Shown here one piece after another: positions 5,157 to 11,014 of a stretch of DNA of 11,014 nt; within the stretch, counting starts at the first letter, position 1; each line of letters opens with the position of its first letter. The translations under genes and the position numbers were made by a program. Origin of the DNA: Desulfuromonadaceae bacterium (GTDB lineage Bacteria > Desulfobacterota > Desulfuromonadia > Desulfuromonadales > Syntrophotaleaceae); assembly GCA_021107335.1 (NCBI GenBank), contig JAIOSZ010000024.1:1-11014 (forward strand), given 5' to 3'. The notes under the pieces were generated by a model. The model had not been told where the DNA came from. It was given only the letters and a program-made list of their open reading frames with translations, and ran no database searches.

Positions 5157-7544
5157 ATGAAAATCAGGACAAAGATAATAGGTATGGGCTTGCTGTTGGT
5201 TTTGTTGACAGCAACTTCCATTGTTGGCATCGCCATGTATCAGGAAAATGTTCTGAAGCGCAATGTCGGCGATGAAGTCGATCTGCTGGTGCGCAGTGAA
5301 ATCAAAAATGTCGCTCAGAATGTCTATCTTATGTGCCGAACCATGCAGGAAACTCTGGAACAGATGCTGGAGCATGGCTTAAATGTGATAGCGGATGTCG
5401 CTACCCGCCAAGGTGATTTGGATTTCAAAGGCTCCCCCACCACCTGGCAGGCGGTCAATCAATTTACCGACGAAACGACCGAGGTAACCCTGCCCAAGGT
5501 TCTCTATAATGGCAGCTGGCTTGGGCGCAATGCCGATCTCAATTCGCCGACCGCCATTGTAGACGAGGTGACAGCGCTGCTAGGCGTGACCTGCACCGTT
5601 TTTCAACGGATGAACGAAGCGGGAGATATGTTGCGGGTTGCCACCACCGTACCCGGTCTACACAAAAACCGGGCCATTAGCACCTATATCCCTCGGTATA
5701 ACCCCGACGGTTCATCCAACCCGGTGATCGATACTCTGCTTAAGGGGGAAACCTATACCGGGCGCGCCTACGTGGTAAACGCTTGGTATCTGACCGGTTA
5801 TCAACCGCTCTGGAATCCCTCCGGCACCAAAGTCGTTGGCGCCCTGTATGTCGGCCAGAAACAGGAAAATGTGACCAGCCTGCGCCGGGGCATCATGGAT
5901 ATCGTTATAGGCCAAAGCGGTTATGTCGCGGTCATTGGTGGTAAGGGGGGGCAGCAGGGTAAATATATCATCTCACGGGATGGCCAGCGGGATGGCGAAA
6001 ATCTTCTGCAGGTCGATGATGCTCTGCAAAAGACCCAGGCTGAAAAATATATTCAGTTGGCTGTGTCCCTTGAAAATAAGCAAGGCGCTGAAGCCATACC
6101 GGTGGTGATGAATCGCTATGTTTGGCAGAACTCTGGTGACCAAGGCCCCCGTGACAAAATCGCAGCTTTGGCATATTTCGAGCCTTGGGACTGGATTATC
6201 ATCGCATCGGCCTATGAGGAAGACTTTTATCCTGTCCGGCAACGCATGGCCAGTGCCCTGTCGAATATGATCGGTTGGATTACGGGAGTGGCATCGATCA
6301 TCATCGTCTTATCGCTACTGATCGGCTACTACGTTGCACGGGGCATTGTGCGGCCGCTAGAAAAGGCGATGGAGGTGTTCGAGCAGATTGGCCAGGGTCG
6401 CCTTGACTTGCAGCTCAATACGGAGGACCAGGACGAGATCGGCCAACTTTCCCGCAGCTTCAATAGCATGGTGGTCAACCTGAGTGATATAACGGCTTCC
6501 CGCGATGAGCTGAACCATGAAATTATAGAGCGCATTCGTATCGAAAATGAGTTACGTGAAACATCGGACAGGGGAGAAGATCTGGAACAGATTGTCAATA
6601 ACAGCCCCGTTGTGGCATTTTTATGGAGCGCTGAAGACGGTTGGCCGGTGGAATACGTATCGCCTAATATCTGCCAGTTCGGCCTGGACGCCGAAGATTT
6701 TCACAAGGGGCGATTGCTGTTTTCCTCCGTCGTGCATGAAGAGGATCTGGCCCGGGTACAGGCGGCTGTGGACCGGCACAGTGCTGCGCCTGTGGGACGG
6801 AACCTGGCTCTGGAATACCGCATTCTCAACCGGAGAGGTGAAGAGTTCTGGATCGAGAATCGGCTTTGGTTGCGTAGAAACAATGCGGGCAAAGTTACTC
6901 ATTGTCAGGGGGTGGTGCTCGATATAACCTCTCGTAAAAAAGCTGAGGAGTCCATCCATAAGCTGGCTTTTTACGACAACTTAACCGGTTTGCCCAATCG
7001 GTCCTTGTTCATGAACCGTCTGCAGCAGGCCTTGGCCCAAGCTCAGCGAGATGAACGGTTGGCTGCTTTATTGTTTATTGACCTCGACCGCTTCAAGGAA
7101 GTCAATGACCAGTACGGTCATGCTGTGGGCGATAAACTGCTCCATGCCGTTGGTTTGCGTCTGGCCTCCTGTATTCGGCAGAACGATACTCTGGCCCGCT
7201 TAGGCGGCGACGAATTCATCATGCTGATTTCGAGTCTGAAGAAGGCAGAGGATTTGCGACGGGTGGCCGATAAAATACTGTCGAACATGGCAGAACCGTT
7301 CTGTATCGATCAGCACCGCTTAGATATTTCGACCAGTATCGGCATCGCTCTCTATCCGCAGGATGGCGAGGATACGGATCTGTTACTCAAAAGGGCCGAT
7401 GTGGCCATGTATGTGGCTAAAGATATGGGCCGTAACGGCTATTGCTTTTACAATTCTAAAATGGAACGCAACAGCCGGCAGGGATATATCCAAAAGATGG
7501 TTACAGGAGATAGTTATCTGCGGCCATACGATGAAATGGTATGA
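5157..7544 (+). CDS. Membrane diguanylate cyclase: Cache-HAMP-PAS-GGDEF
   Basis: This 795-residue inner-membrane sensor enzyme should make c-di-GMP from two GTP in response to a periplasmic ligand. Order: membrane helix (about 8-28); a periplasmic Cache-type sensor of some 340 residues, with the family-like YLTGYQPLWNPSGTKVVGALYVG and, near its end, FEPWDWIIIASAYEEDF; second helix (about 371-393); HAMP (about 394-447, IVRPLEKAMEVFEQIGQGRLD); a short helical linker; PAS/PAC (about 476-590, ending GVVLDITSRKKAEE); and GGDEF (from about 603). The active-site motif GGDEF is intact (683-687), and an inhibitory RxxD site (RQND, 674-677) sits at the normal distance, so activity and product feedback are expected. 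There is no EAL domain; only about 35 residues follow the GGDEF domain. The start at 5157 has AAGG 7 nt upstream. The gene converges with the FlhB-like gene, with only 6 bp between stops and no visible terminator. Confidence 0.93.
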   Translation: MKIRTKIIGMGLLLVLLTATSIVGIAMYQENVLKRNVGDEVDLLVRSEIKNVAQNVYLMCRTMQETLEQMLEHGLNVIADVATRQGDLDFKGSPTTWQAVNQFTDETTEVTLPKVLYNGSWLGRNADLNSPTAIVDEVTALLGVTCTVFQRMNEAGDMLRVATTVPGLHKNRAISTYIPRYNPDGSSNPVIDTLLKGETYTGRAYVVNAWYLTGYQPLWNPSGTKVVGALYVGQKQENVTSLRRGIMDIVIGQSGYVAVIGGKGGQQGKYIISRDGQRDGENLLQVDDALQKTQAEKYIQLAVSLENKQGAEAIPVVMNRYVWQNSGDQGPRDKIAALAYFEPWDWIIIASAYEEDFYPVRQRMASALSNMIGWITGVASIIIVLSLLIGYYVARGIVRPLEKAMEVFEQIGQGRLDLQLNTEDQDEIGQLSRSFNSMVVNLSDITASRDELNHEIIERIRIENELRETSDRGEDLEQIVNNSPVVAFLWSAEDGWPVEYVSPNICQFGLDAEDFHKGRLLFSSVVHEEDLARVQAAVDRHSAAPVGRNLALEYRILNRRGEEFWIENRLWLRRNNAGKVTHCQGVVLDITSRKKAEESIHKLAFYDNLTGLPNRSLFMNRLQQALAQAQRDERLAALLFIDLDRFKEVNDQYGHAVGDKLLHAVGLRLASCIRQNDTLARLGGDEFIMLISSLKKAEDLRRVADKILSNMAEPFCIDQHRLDISTSIGIALYPQDGEDTDLLLKRADVAMYVAKDMGRNGYCFYNSKMERNSRQGYIQKMVTGDSYLRPYDEMV

Positions 7545-7550
7545 GGTGCT

Positions 7551-7826
7551 TCAGTTATCATCCTTGTACTTATTGTTGACCCGATAGACGAAAGCCAGAA
7601 CTTCCGCTACCGCCTGATACAGCTCGGCGGGGATTTCCATTCCCAGGGGGATGCCGGCCAGCAGTTCCACCAGGTCGGGATCGGCAACCACCTCAACTCC
7701 GGCTTCGCTGGCCGTGTTGAGGATCTTTTCGGCCATGGCGCCCTGGCCACTGGCGACGACCAAAGGGGCTCCTTGCTCCTTTTTGTAGGACAAGGCGACA
7801 GCCTTTTGCAGCTTTTTTTTCACCAT
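7551..7826 (-). CDS. FlhB C-terminal-domain homologue (FlhX-like, EscU/YscU family)
   Basis: This 91-residue protein corresponds to the cytoplasmic C-terminal part of FlhB, the switch that changes flagellar export substrate from hook to filament. It begins just where the self-cleavage product of FlhB begins: KAVALSY aligns with the segment after the NPTH site, while NPTH itself and all membrane helices are absent. Family features are APLVVASGQGAMAEKI, VEVVADPDLVELL and the signature IPAELYQAVAEVLAFVYR (about 65-82). Stand-alone copies of this kind are known in many bacteria and in some cases can substitute for cleaved FlhB C-domain. The start ATG (7826) lies 3 nt after the stop of the FliK-like gene, with GAGGG about 9 nt upstream, so the two are almost certainly translationally coupled. 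Whether it acts in the flagellum or elsewhere is inference. Confidence 0.9.
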   Translation of the reverse strand: MVKKKLQKAVALSYKKEQGAPLVVASGQGAMAEKILNTASEAGVEVVADPDLVELLAGIPLGMEIPAELYQAVAEVLAFVYRVNNKYKDDN

Positions 7827-7829
7827 CAG

Positions 7830-8861
7830 CTATACCCTCGCATCCAGCAGCTCATCCCCATCCCCTAAAATTCGTCGGATCAGGTCGGTTTTCAAGGCAC
7901 CCTGGTCACTGCCGTAGGTGGCTCCGCATAGGGGCAGGGAAGTCAGCATGGAAGCCAATTCTGTTTCCTGCTCAGCCAAAAAACTCGTTTTATCCCCATG
8001 GTCGCAGGTGAAACGCACAAACAGCCCCTCGTTTTCTTGCAGCAAGTCGATGCGTAGGTCGCCCAGGCCCTGTAAAGACAGGTACAGTGAGATCTTTTTG
8101 GCCGGCTGCGATTCCTGGTCGCTGGCGGTGTCTTTTTGCGCCACCAGATAGCCGTTGTCGAGAAAGGGGAGCGGCAAGGGCAACAGGCTGGCTCCTTGAC
8201 GGGCCAGGCGTAAATTGCACAGCTGAAATAGCTCCAGCTTCTGCAACAACTGTTTGGTTTGCTCGGCCGTTTCAGGTTTGTTTTCGGTGTCGGAGTGGTC
8301 GGTCGATAACAGCAGGCTCTTAAGGTTGGCTGGCTCGACGGAGGAAGACCCACGGGCAAGGTCGGCTTCCAGAGTTAGGCCGAGATGCCGGGCCAGCGAT
8401 TGTAGCTCTTGGCCCGTCAGGGTTTCGGGAGATGCGGCGCGAAAGGGCGTAAAAAAATCGAGCAACTTGGTCAGAGTTTTTTCCGGCAGAAGCTTTTCAG
8501 CCCCCGGGCTTTTGGTCAACTGTAGCAAGGCACCGGCCAGTTCGCATTTACCTTCGAGCAGATGCACGGCGTGGGTCAGGCGCTCAAGCAGGTTGTCCTG
8601 CATTAGTCGTAATATGAGTTGAGGTTTGTTTTCGACCACCAGCAACCGCAACTTCTGTCCGGTTTGCAAAGGGGTCTGGGTCTGGGCGCGCAGATGCTGT
8701 CGATCTAGATCGAGCAATACCTCGCTATGGCCGCCTTCGGCTACGGTGGCATTAACCAATTGTCCGGCCTGCAAACCGTATTGACGCCCTTCGGTCGGAG
8801 CCGCGGCCTGAGCCGGTGTTAGTACAGGACGAACGGTCAGCATGGGATTGATAATACTCAT
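7830..8861 (-). CDS. FliK-like flagellar hook-length control protein
   Basis: This 343-residue protein is most likely a divergent flagellar hook-length control protein, which measures the hook and triggers the FlhB switch. The N-terminal two thirds are Leu/Gln-rich and poorly conserved, with a beta-type segment (QLVNATVAEGGHSEVLLDLD...LRLLVVENKPQLILRLM). The C-terminal part resembles the Flg_hook domain (about 255-320: KKISLYLSLQGLGDLRIDLLQENEGLFVRFTCD, then a helix with LAEQETELASMLTSL). Partnership with an FlhB C-domain gene directly downstream supports this, since FliK contacts that domain. Start: a TTG at 8879 is in frame but lacks a ribosome site, whereas the ATG at 8861 has AAGAGAG just upstream, so I use 8861. 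The FliK name is less certain than the FlhB one because FliK proteins are weakly conserved. Confidence 0.72.
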   Translation of the reverse strand: MSIINPMLTVRPVLTPAQAAAPTEGRQYGLQAGQLVNATVAEGGHSEVLLDLDRQHLRAQTQTPLQTGQKLRLLVVENKPQLILRLMQDNLLERLTHAVHLLEGKCELAGALLQLTKSPGAEKLLPEKTLTKLLDFFTPFRAASPETLTGQELQSLARHLGLTLEADLARGSSSVEPANLKSLLLSTDHSDTENKPETAEQTKQLLQKLELFQLCNLRLARQGASLLPLPLPFLDNGYLVAQKDTASDQESQPAKKISLYLSLQGLGDLRIDLLQENEGLFVRFTCDHGDKTSFLAEQETELASMLTSLPLCGATYGSDQGALKTDLIRRILGDGDELLDARV

Positions 8862-8906
8862 GGCTCTCTTTTCGACCAATGGCGGCTTTATCTTTAACCA
8901 AATTGT

Positions 8907-8932
8907 AGAAAAGTCCGTTGTCGTCCTTTTCT
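8907..8932. repeat. Short inverted repeat in the leader of the FliK-like gene
   Basis: Perfect 7-bp arms AGAAAAG/CTTTTCT are separated by 12 bp, lying 45-70 bp upstream of the FliK-like start and downstream of its candidate promoter. It could be a weak mRNA hairpin or a protein-binding site; a chance origin is also possible. Confidence 0.3.
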
Positions 8933-8972
8933 GTGGTTGTGCGGTAACCTGTTGCGATTTAATCAGATTGAA

Positions 8973-9001
8973 ATTACAAAAAATAACCTAAAAGTGTGCA
9001 A
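8973..9001 (-). promoter_or_regulatory. Candidate sigma-70 promoter for the FliK-like/FlhB-like operon
   Basis: On the minus strand TTGCAC (9001-8996) and TGTAAT (8978-8973) are 17 bp apart. The -10 matches 5 of 6 consensus bases, the -35 only 3 of 6. Transcription would begin near 8966, about 100 bp upstream of the ATG. It lies back to back with the candidate promoter of the divergent cyclase gene. Confidence 0.35.
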
Positions 9002-9008
9002 GAAGGGC

Positions 9009-9036
9009 TAAAGCAATAGCAGCCAAAGGTCGATAA
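9009..9036 (+). promoter_or_regulatory. Candidate FliA (sigma-28) flagellar promoter
   Basis: TAAAGCAA (9009-9016) and GTCGATAA (9029-9036) resemble the FliA consensus TAAAGTTT-N11-GCCGATAA. The -10 matches 7 of 8 bases, the -35 has its TAAAG core, and the spacer is 12 rather than 11 bp. It faces the receiver-GGDEF gene, whose ATG is 37 bp further on behind a good GAGGAGA. It would place that cyclase in the late flagellar regulon. Confidence 0.4.
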
Positions 9037-9073
9037 GGGGTCATGGCGCAATATTTCACGAGGAGAGAACTGG

Positions 9074-10054
9074 ATGTCTGTTATGCCCAATACAGTATTG
9101 ATTATCGGTGACTCTGCGGAATCCCGTAAAGTGGTTGCCGGCATTCTTGAATCGACCGGTATTTTTCAGAACAAACTCTACTGTGCTGATGGACGCCGTG
9201 CCTTGCACTGGCTGCGGGATCATGCGATTGATATGGTCTGCTGCAATCTTCATGAACAAAATCGCGATGCTTTGGATATCCTGATCAATGAAATGCAAGG
9301 GGAGTCGGAATGGGTCGACCTGCCGGTGGTCTTTTTTGCCCAGCCCGAAGACCGTGATCTACTCATCGAGGGCCTGGAAAGCGGCGCCAGTGAAGGTTTG
9401 CTTGTCGATGTCGAGACGGCTGAAATTGCCGCCAGGATCCGCAGGCATCTAAAGAACCGTCAGCGTATTCAGGCGCTGCATCAGGCTCAAAGCCGTCTGG
9501 CTCGCATGGCCCTGTCTGATAGCCTGACCGGGCTTTTCAACCGGGCCTATTTCGATGCGAGCATTGAGCAGGAATCGGCACGCAGTCTGCGCTCCAAAAA
9601 TCCACTGTCCCTGCTGTTCATCGATCTCGACTTCTTCAAGAAAATCAACGATACCCATGGCCATCAGACGGGGGACCTGGTACTGGAAAAGGTTGCCCAG
9701 GTGCTGCGGGAGCAAAGCCGCAGTTCCGATACGGTTTGTCGCTATGGCGGTGAGGAGTTTGCCATTATCCTTCCCGAAACTCCCCGTTCCCATGCACAGA
9801 TGGTCGCCGAGCGCATTCGGCGCAAAGTCAGTGTCCTCGATTTAGGCTTTGCCGTTACCGCCAGCATCGGCATCAATTGCGCCGAAAGGCCGGAAGGTCT
9901 GGTGCCGAAAGTGCTGATTGCCGGCGCTGACGAGGCTCTCTATGCCGCCAAGCGCAATGGCCGTAATCGTTGTGAGATAGCCGGTAAGCCCGCGGTTCAT
10001 TTCCCCGACCTATCCTTTATCTATCCCTTCAAGCAGGCTGCAGCGACGGCGTGA
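9074..10054 (+). CDS. Diguanylate cyclase with degenerate receiver domain (pseudo-REC-GGDEF)
   Basis: This 326-residue soluble protein has an N-terminal receiver-like domain (about 6-122), a helical linker (about 123-146) and a GGDEF domain (about 147-303), laid out like a single-receiver PleD. The catalytic motif GGEEF (225-229), DSLTGLFNR (149-157) and the inhibitory site RSSD (216-219) are intact, so it should make c-di-GMP with product feedback. The receiver has lost its phosphorylation site. Asn58 (CCNLHEQ) stands where the phospho-accepting Asp should be, the first acidic pocket residue is Gly (IIGDS rather than a DD pair), and the conserved Lys before the last helix is replaced (GLLVDV instead of a TKP-type motif). 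Control by phosphotransfer is therefore unlikely; dimerisation or a protein partner is more probable. Start at 9074 is supported by GAGGAGA 8 nt upstream. It is divergent from the FliK-like operon and convergent with the PilZ genes. Confidence 0.93.
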   Translation: MSVMPNTVLIIGDSAESRKVVAGILESTGIFQNKLYCADGRRALHWLRDHAIDMVCCNLHEQNRDALDILINEMQGESEWVDLPVVFFAQPEDRDLLIEGLESGASEGLLVDVETAEIAARIRRHLKNRQRIQALHQAQSRLARMALSDSLTGLFNRAYFDASIEQESARSLRSKNPLSLLFIDLDFFKKINDTHGHQTGDLVLEKVAQVLREQSRSSDTVCRYGGEEFAIILPETPRSHAQMVAERIRRKVSVLDLGFAVTASIGINCAERPEGLVPKVLIAGADEALYAAKRNGRNRCEIAGKPAVHFPDLSFIYPFKQAAATA

Positions 10055-10111
10055 TCTCCATCGTAAGCGGCGTAGCTGCTTTGCTCTGATTGCCGGGGCA
10101 GCAGGCCACTC

Positions 10112-10819
10112 TTAGATATTCTCGGGCCCCATGCTGAATGCCAGCATGCGGGCCTTTTGTTGCATATTTCGAAACTGTTCCGTCATACAGAAATTGATAA
10201 TCTTTTCAATGTCGTCCTGACAGGGATTGACCAGCTCCAGGGCTGTTACGGAAGAGTGCTCCTTCTGGTTGCTGCCGCGAATAACGCGACCGACGCAGCG
10301 CACTTTCTCCAAGGTCTCCCCCGGTAAAAACATTTCCAGTTCCACCAGACTGTTGGCGGCCAGGGTTGTTTCGGAGCTAAAGCTGATGCCGTAGCCACTG
10401 AGATTCACCCGAATGTGGTGGGGGGGCAACTCTTGCCTACCGTCCCCAGCCTGCCAGAACCGCAGGTAGACCTCGGTATTTACACGGTGGTCACGGCGAG
10501 CATAATGGTTAGATTCTGAGCCAATGATGTCGAGTTGTACATGGTTAGGGTTGAGCAGAACGGACAGTTTCGCCCAGATGGTCAAGAAGGATAGCCCCTT
10601 GTCAAAGGTAATACGCCAGCGGCCTGCTTTAGCCAGGTCGGCAACAGGCAGGGCTTGGGCAGGAAACTGAATTGTCAGGGAAGAATCGGTGAAATTTTTG
10701 ATCACGCCGTCGAGATGCAGGGACTCTTCCCGTAGCAGGGGGATGGTTGCCTTGACCATGCGACAGTCGGCAAAGTTTTCCAGCATTCTTTCGGTGGGGG
10801 GCGTGGGAGAGGAGGGCAT
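10112..10819 (-). CDS. PilZ-domain c-di-GMP-binding protein (YcgR-like)
   Basis: This 235-residue cytoplasmic protein has a C-terminal PilZ domain with both c-di-GMP contact motifs: RRDHR (108-112, the RxxxR arm) and NLSGYG (139-144, the [D/N]xSxxG motif). A beta-rich N-terminal domain (about 20-100, SLHLDGVIKNFTDSSLTIQFP) precedes it, the arrangement of YcgR-like flagellar brake proteins. About 35 helical residues follow PilZ (DDIEKIINFCMTEQFRNMQQKARM). It probably binds c-di-GMP made by the neighbouring cyclases and acts on motility or surface behaviour; the target cannot be read from the sequence. The start ATG (10819) has GGGAG 8 nt upstream. The preceding gene on this strand, a probable paralogue, stops 25 bp before it, so the two form an operon. 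It converges with the pseudo-receiver cyclase, with 57 bp between stops. Confidence 0.9.
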   Translation of the reverse strand: MPSSPTPPTERMLENFADCRMVKATIPLLREESLHLDGVIKNFTDSSLTIQFPAQALPVADLAKAGRWRITFDKGLSFLTIWAKLSVLLNPNHVQLDIIGSESNHYARRDHRVNTEVYLRFWQAGDGRQELPPHHIRVNLSGYGISFSSETTLAANSLVELEMFLPGETLEKVRCVGRVIRGSNQKEHSSVTALELVNPCQDDIEKIINFCMTEQFRNMQQKARMLAFSMGPENI

Positions 10820-10844
10820 GGCGCGGACTCCCTATTCGATGATG

Positions 10845-11014
10845 TTAAGTAATGTCCTTAGTTTGCACTTTGTTGCGTAATTCCAGTCGCTGGGCGGACA
10901 TGCAGAAAGCGATAATCATGTCACGATCGGGGGGTTCAATCTCAACAAGCTGCATACCGGCCCCCTTAAGGCCATCGGCGAGGGGGCAGATGCGTACGAC
11001 CTTGGCAACGCAAC
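10845..11014 (-). CDS. C-terminus of a second PilZ-type protein (5' partial)
   Basis: An open frame enters from the window edge and ends at TAA (10847-10845), giving 55 residues. It includes CVAKVVRICPLADG, AGMQLVEIEPPDRDMIIAF and CMSAQRLELRNK. This parallels the C-terminus of the complete PilZ protein next to it: RCVGRVIR with NCVAKVVR-like, TALELVNPCQDDIEKIINFCM with GMQLVEIEPPDRDMIIAFCM. It is therefore most likely the end of a paralogous PilZ protein. The c-di-GMP motifs themselves would lie beyond the window and cannot be checked. Its stop is 25 bp upstream of the next gene's start, with no terminator between, consistent with a tandem duplication transcribed as one operon. Confidence 0.75.
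   Translation of the reverse strand, partial: CVAKVVRICPLADGLKGAGMQLVEIEPPDRDMIIAFCMSAQRLELRNKVQTKDIT

Noticed and set aside
7440..7544. A phosphodiesterase (EAL) domain after the GGDEF domain of the large cyclase
   Set aside because: The sequence after GGDEF starts a little like a GGDEF-EAL linker but stops about 35 residues later with no EAL motif; the opposite strand is then occupied by the FlhB-like gene, with no sign of a frameshifted EAL remnant.
7830..8879. TTG start at 8879 for the FliK-like gene
   Set aside because: No ribosome site precedes it, while the in-frame ATG at 8861 has AAGAGAG upstream.
10055..10111. Terminator between the convergent pseudo-receiver cyclase and PilZ genes
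   Set aside because: Only a weak AGCGGC/GCTGCT pairing without a proper T-run is present; not enough to call a terminator.
1..11014. CRISPR arrays, tRNA or rRNA genes, insertion-sequence transposases
   Set aside because: No regularly spaced repeats, no cloverleaf or rRNA-like sequence, and no transposase-like reading frame were seen.

Overview
The window (about 55% G+C by eye) is ordinary chromosomal DNA of a Gram-negative, flagellated bacterium rich in cyclic di-GMP signalling. A YcbB/LdtD-type L,D-transpeptidase, a TraB/PrgY-family protein, a detached FlhB C-terminal domain beside a FliK-like protein, and several GGDEF and PilZ proteins together suggest a deltaproteobacterium of the Desulfuromonadales type (Geobacter, Pelobacter, Desulfuromonas). 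That placement is inferred from gene content and protein style, not from any search.

Layout. Bases 2-1267 (+) hold the 3' part of a succinate-semialdehyde-type aldehyde dehydrogenase cut by the window edge. Bases 1355-3085 (+) encode an exported L,D-transpeptidase. A 51-bp near-palindrome and a bidirectional terminator separate it from the convergent TraB-family gene (4395-3220, -). Upstream of that gene, on the same strand, is an RNA gene not visible as an ORF: a 196-nt 6S-like RNA (4674-4479) with a strong sigma-70 promoter and its own intrinsic terminator. Next to its promoter lies a 127-bp imperfect palindromic element (4719-4845).

Bases 4846-5156 form a leader region with a possible sigma-54 promoter and two very short, tightly spaced ORFs (18 and 38 codons). 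The second stops 3 nt before a 795-residue membrane diguanylate cyclase (Cache-HAMP-PAS-GGDEF, 5157-7544, +). Convergent to it are two flagellar-export-related genes in one operon: a FliK-like protein (8861-7830, -) and an FlhB C-terminal-like protein (7826-7551, -). Divergent from these is a soluble diguanylate cyclase with a degenerate receiver domain (9074-10054, +). A FliA-like promoter can be drawn upstream of it. Two PilZ-domain proteins on the minus strand, probable paralogues, close the window; the upstream one is only a 55-residue C-terminus at the edge.

Functionally, the right half (5.1-11.0 kb) reads as a c-di-GMP/flagellum neighbourhood: two enzymes that would make c-di-GMP, two PilZ proteins (the complete one with an intact c-di-GMP-binding motif), and two proteins related to flagellar hook-length control and export switching. 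The left half is unrelated housekeeping (aldehyde oxidation, peptidoglycan cross-linking, 6S RNA). I found no mobile-element genes, CRISPR array, tRNA or rRNA. Nothing here clearly amounts to a new multi-gene system. The most interesting items are the 6S-like RNA with its palindromic neighbour, the coupled short ORFs before the large cyclase, and the pseudo-receiver cyclase.
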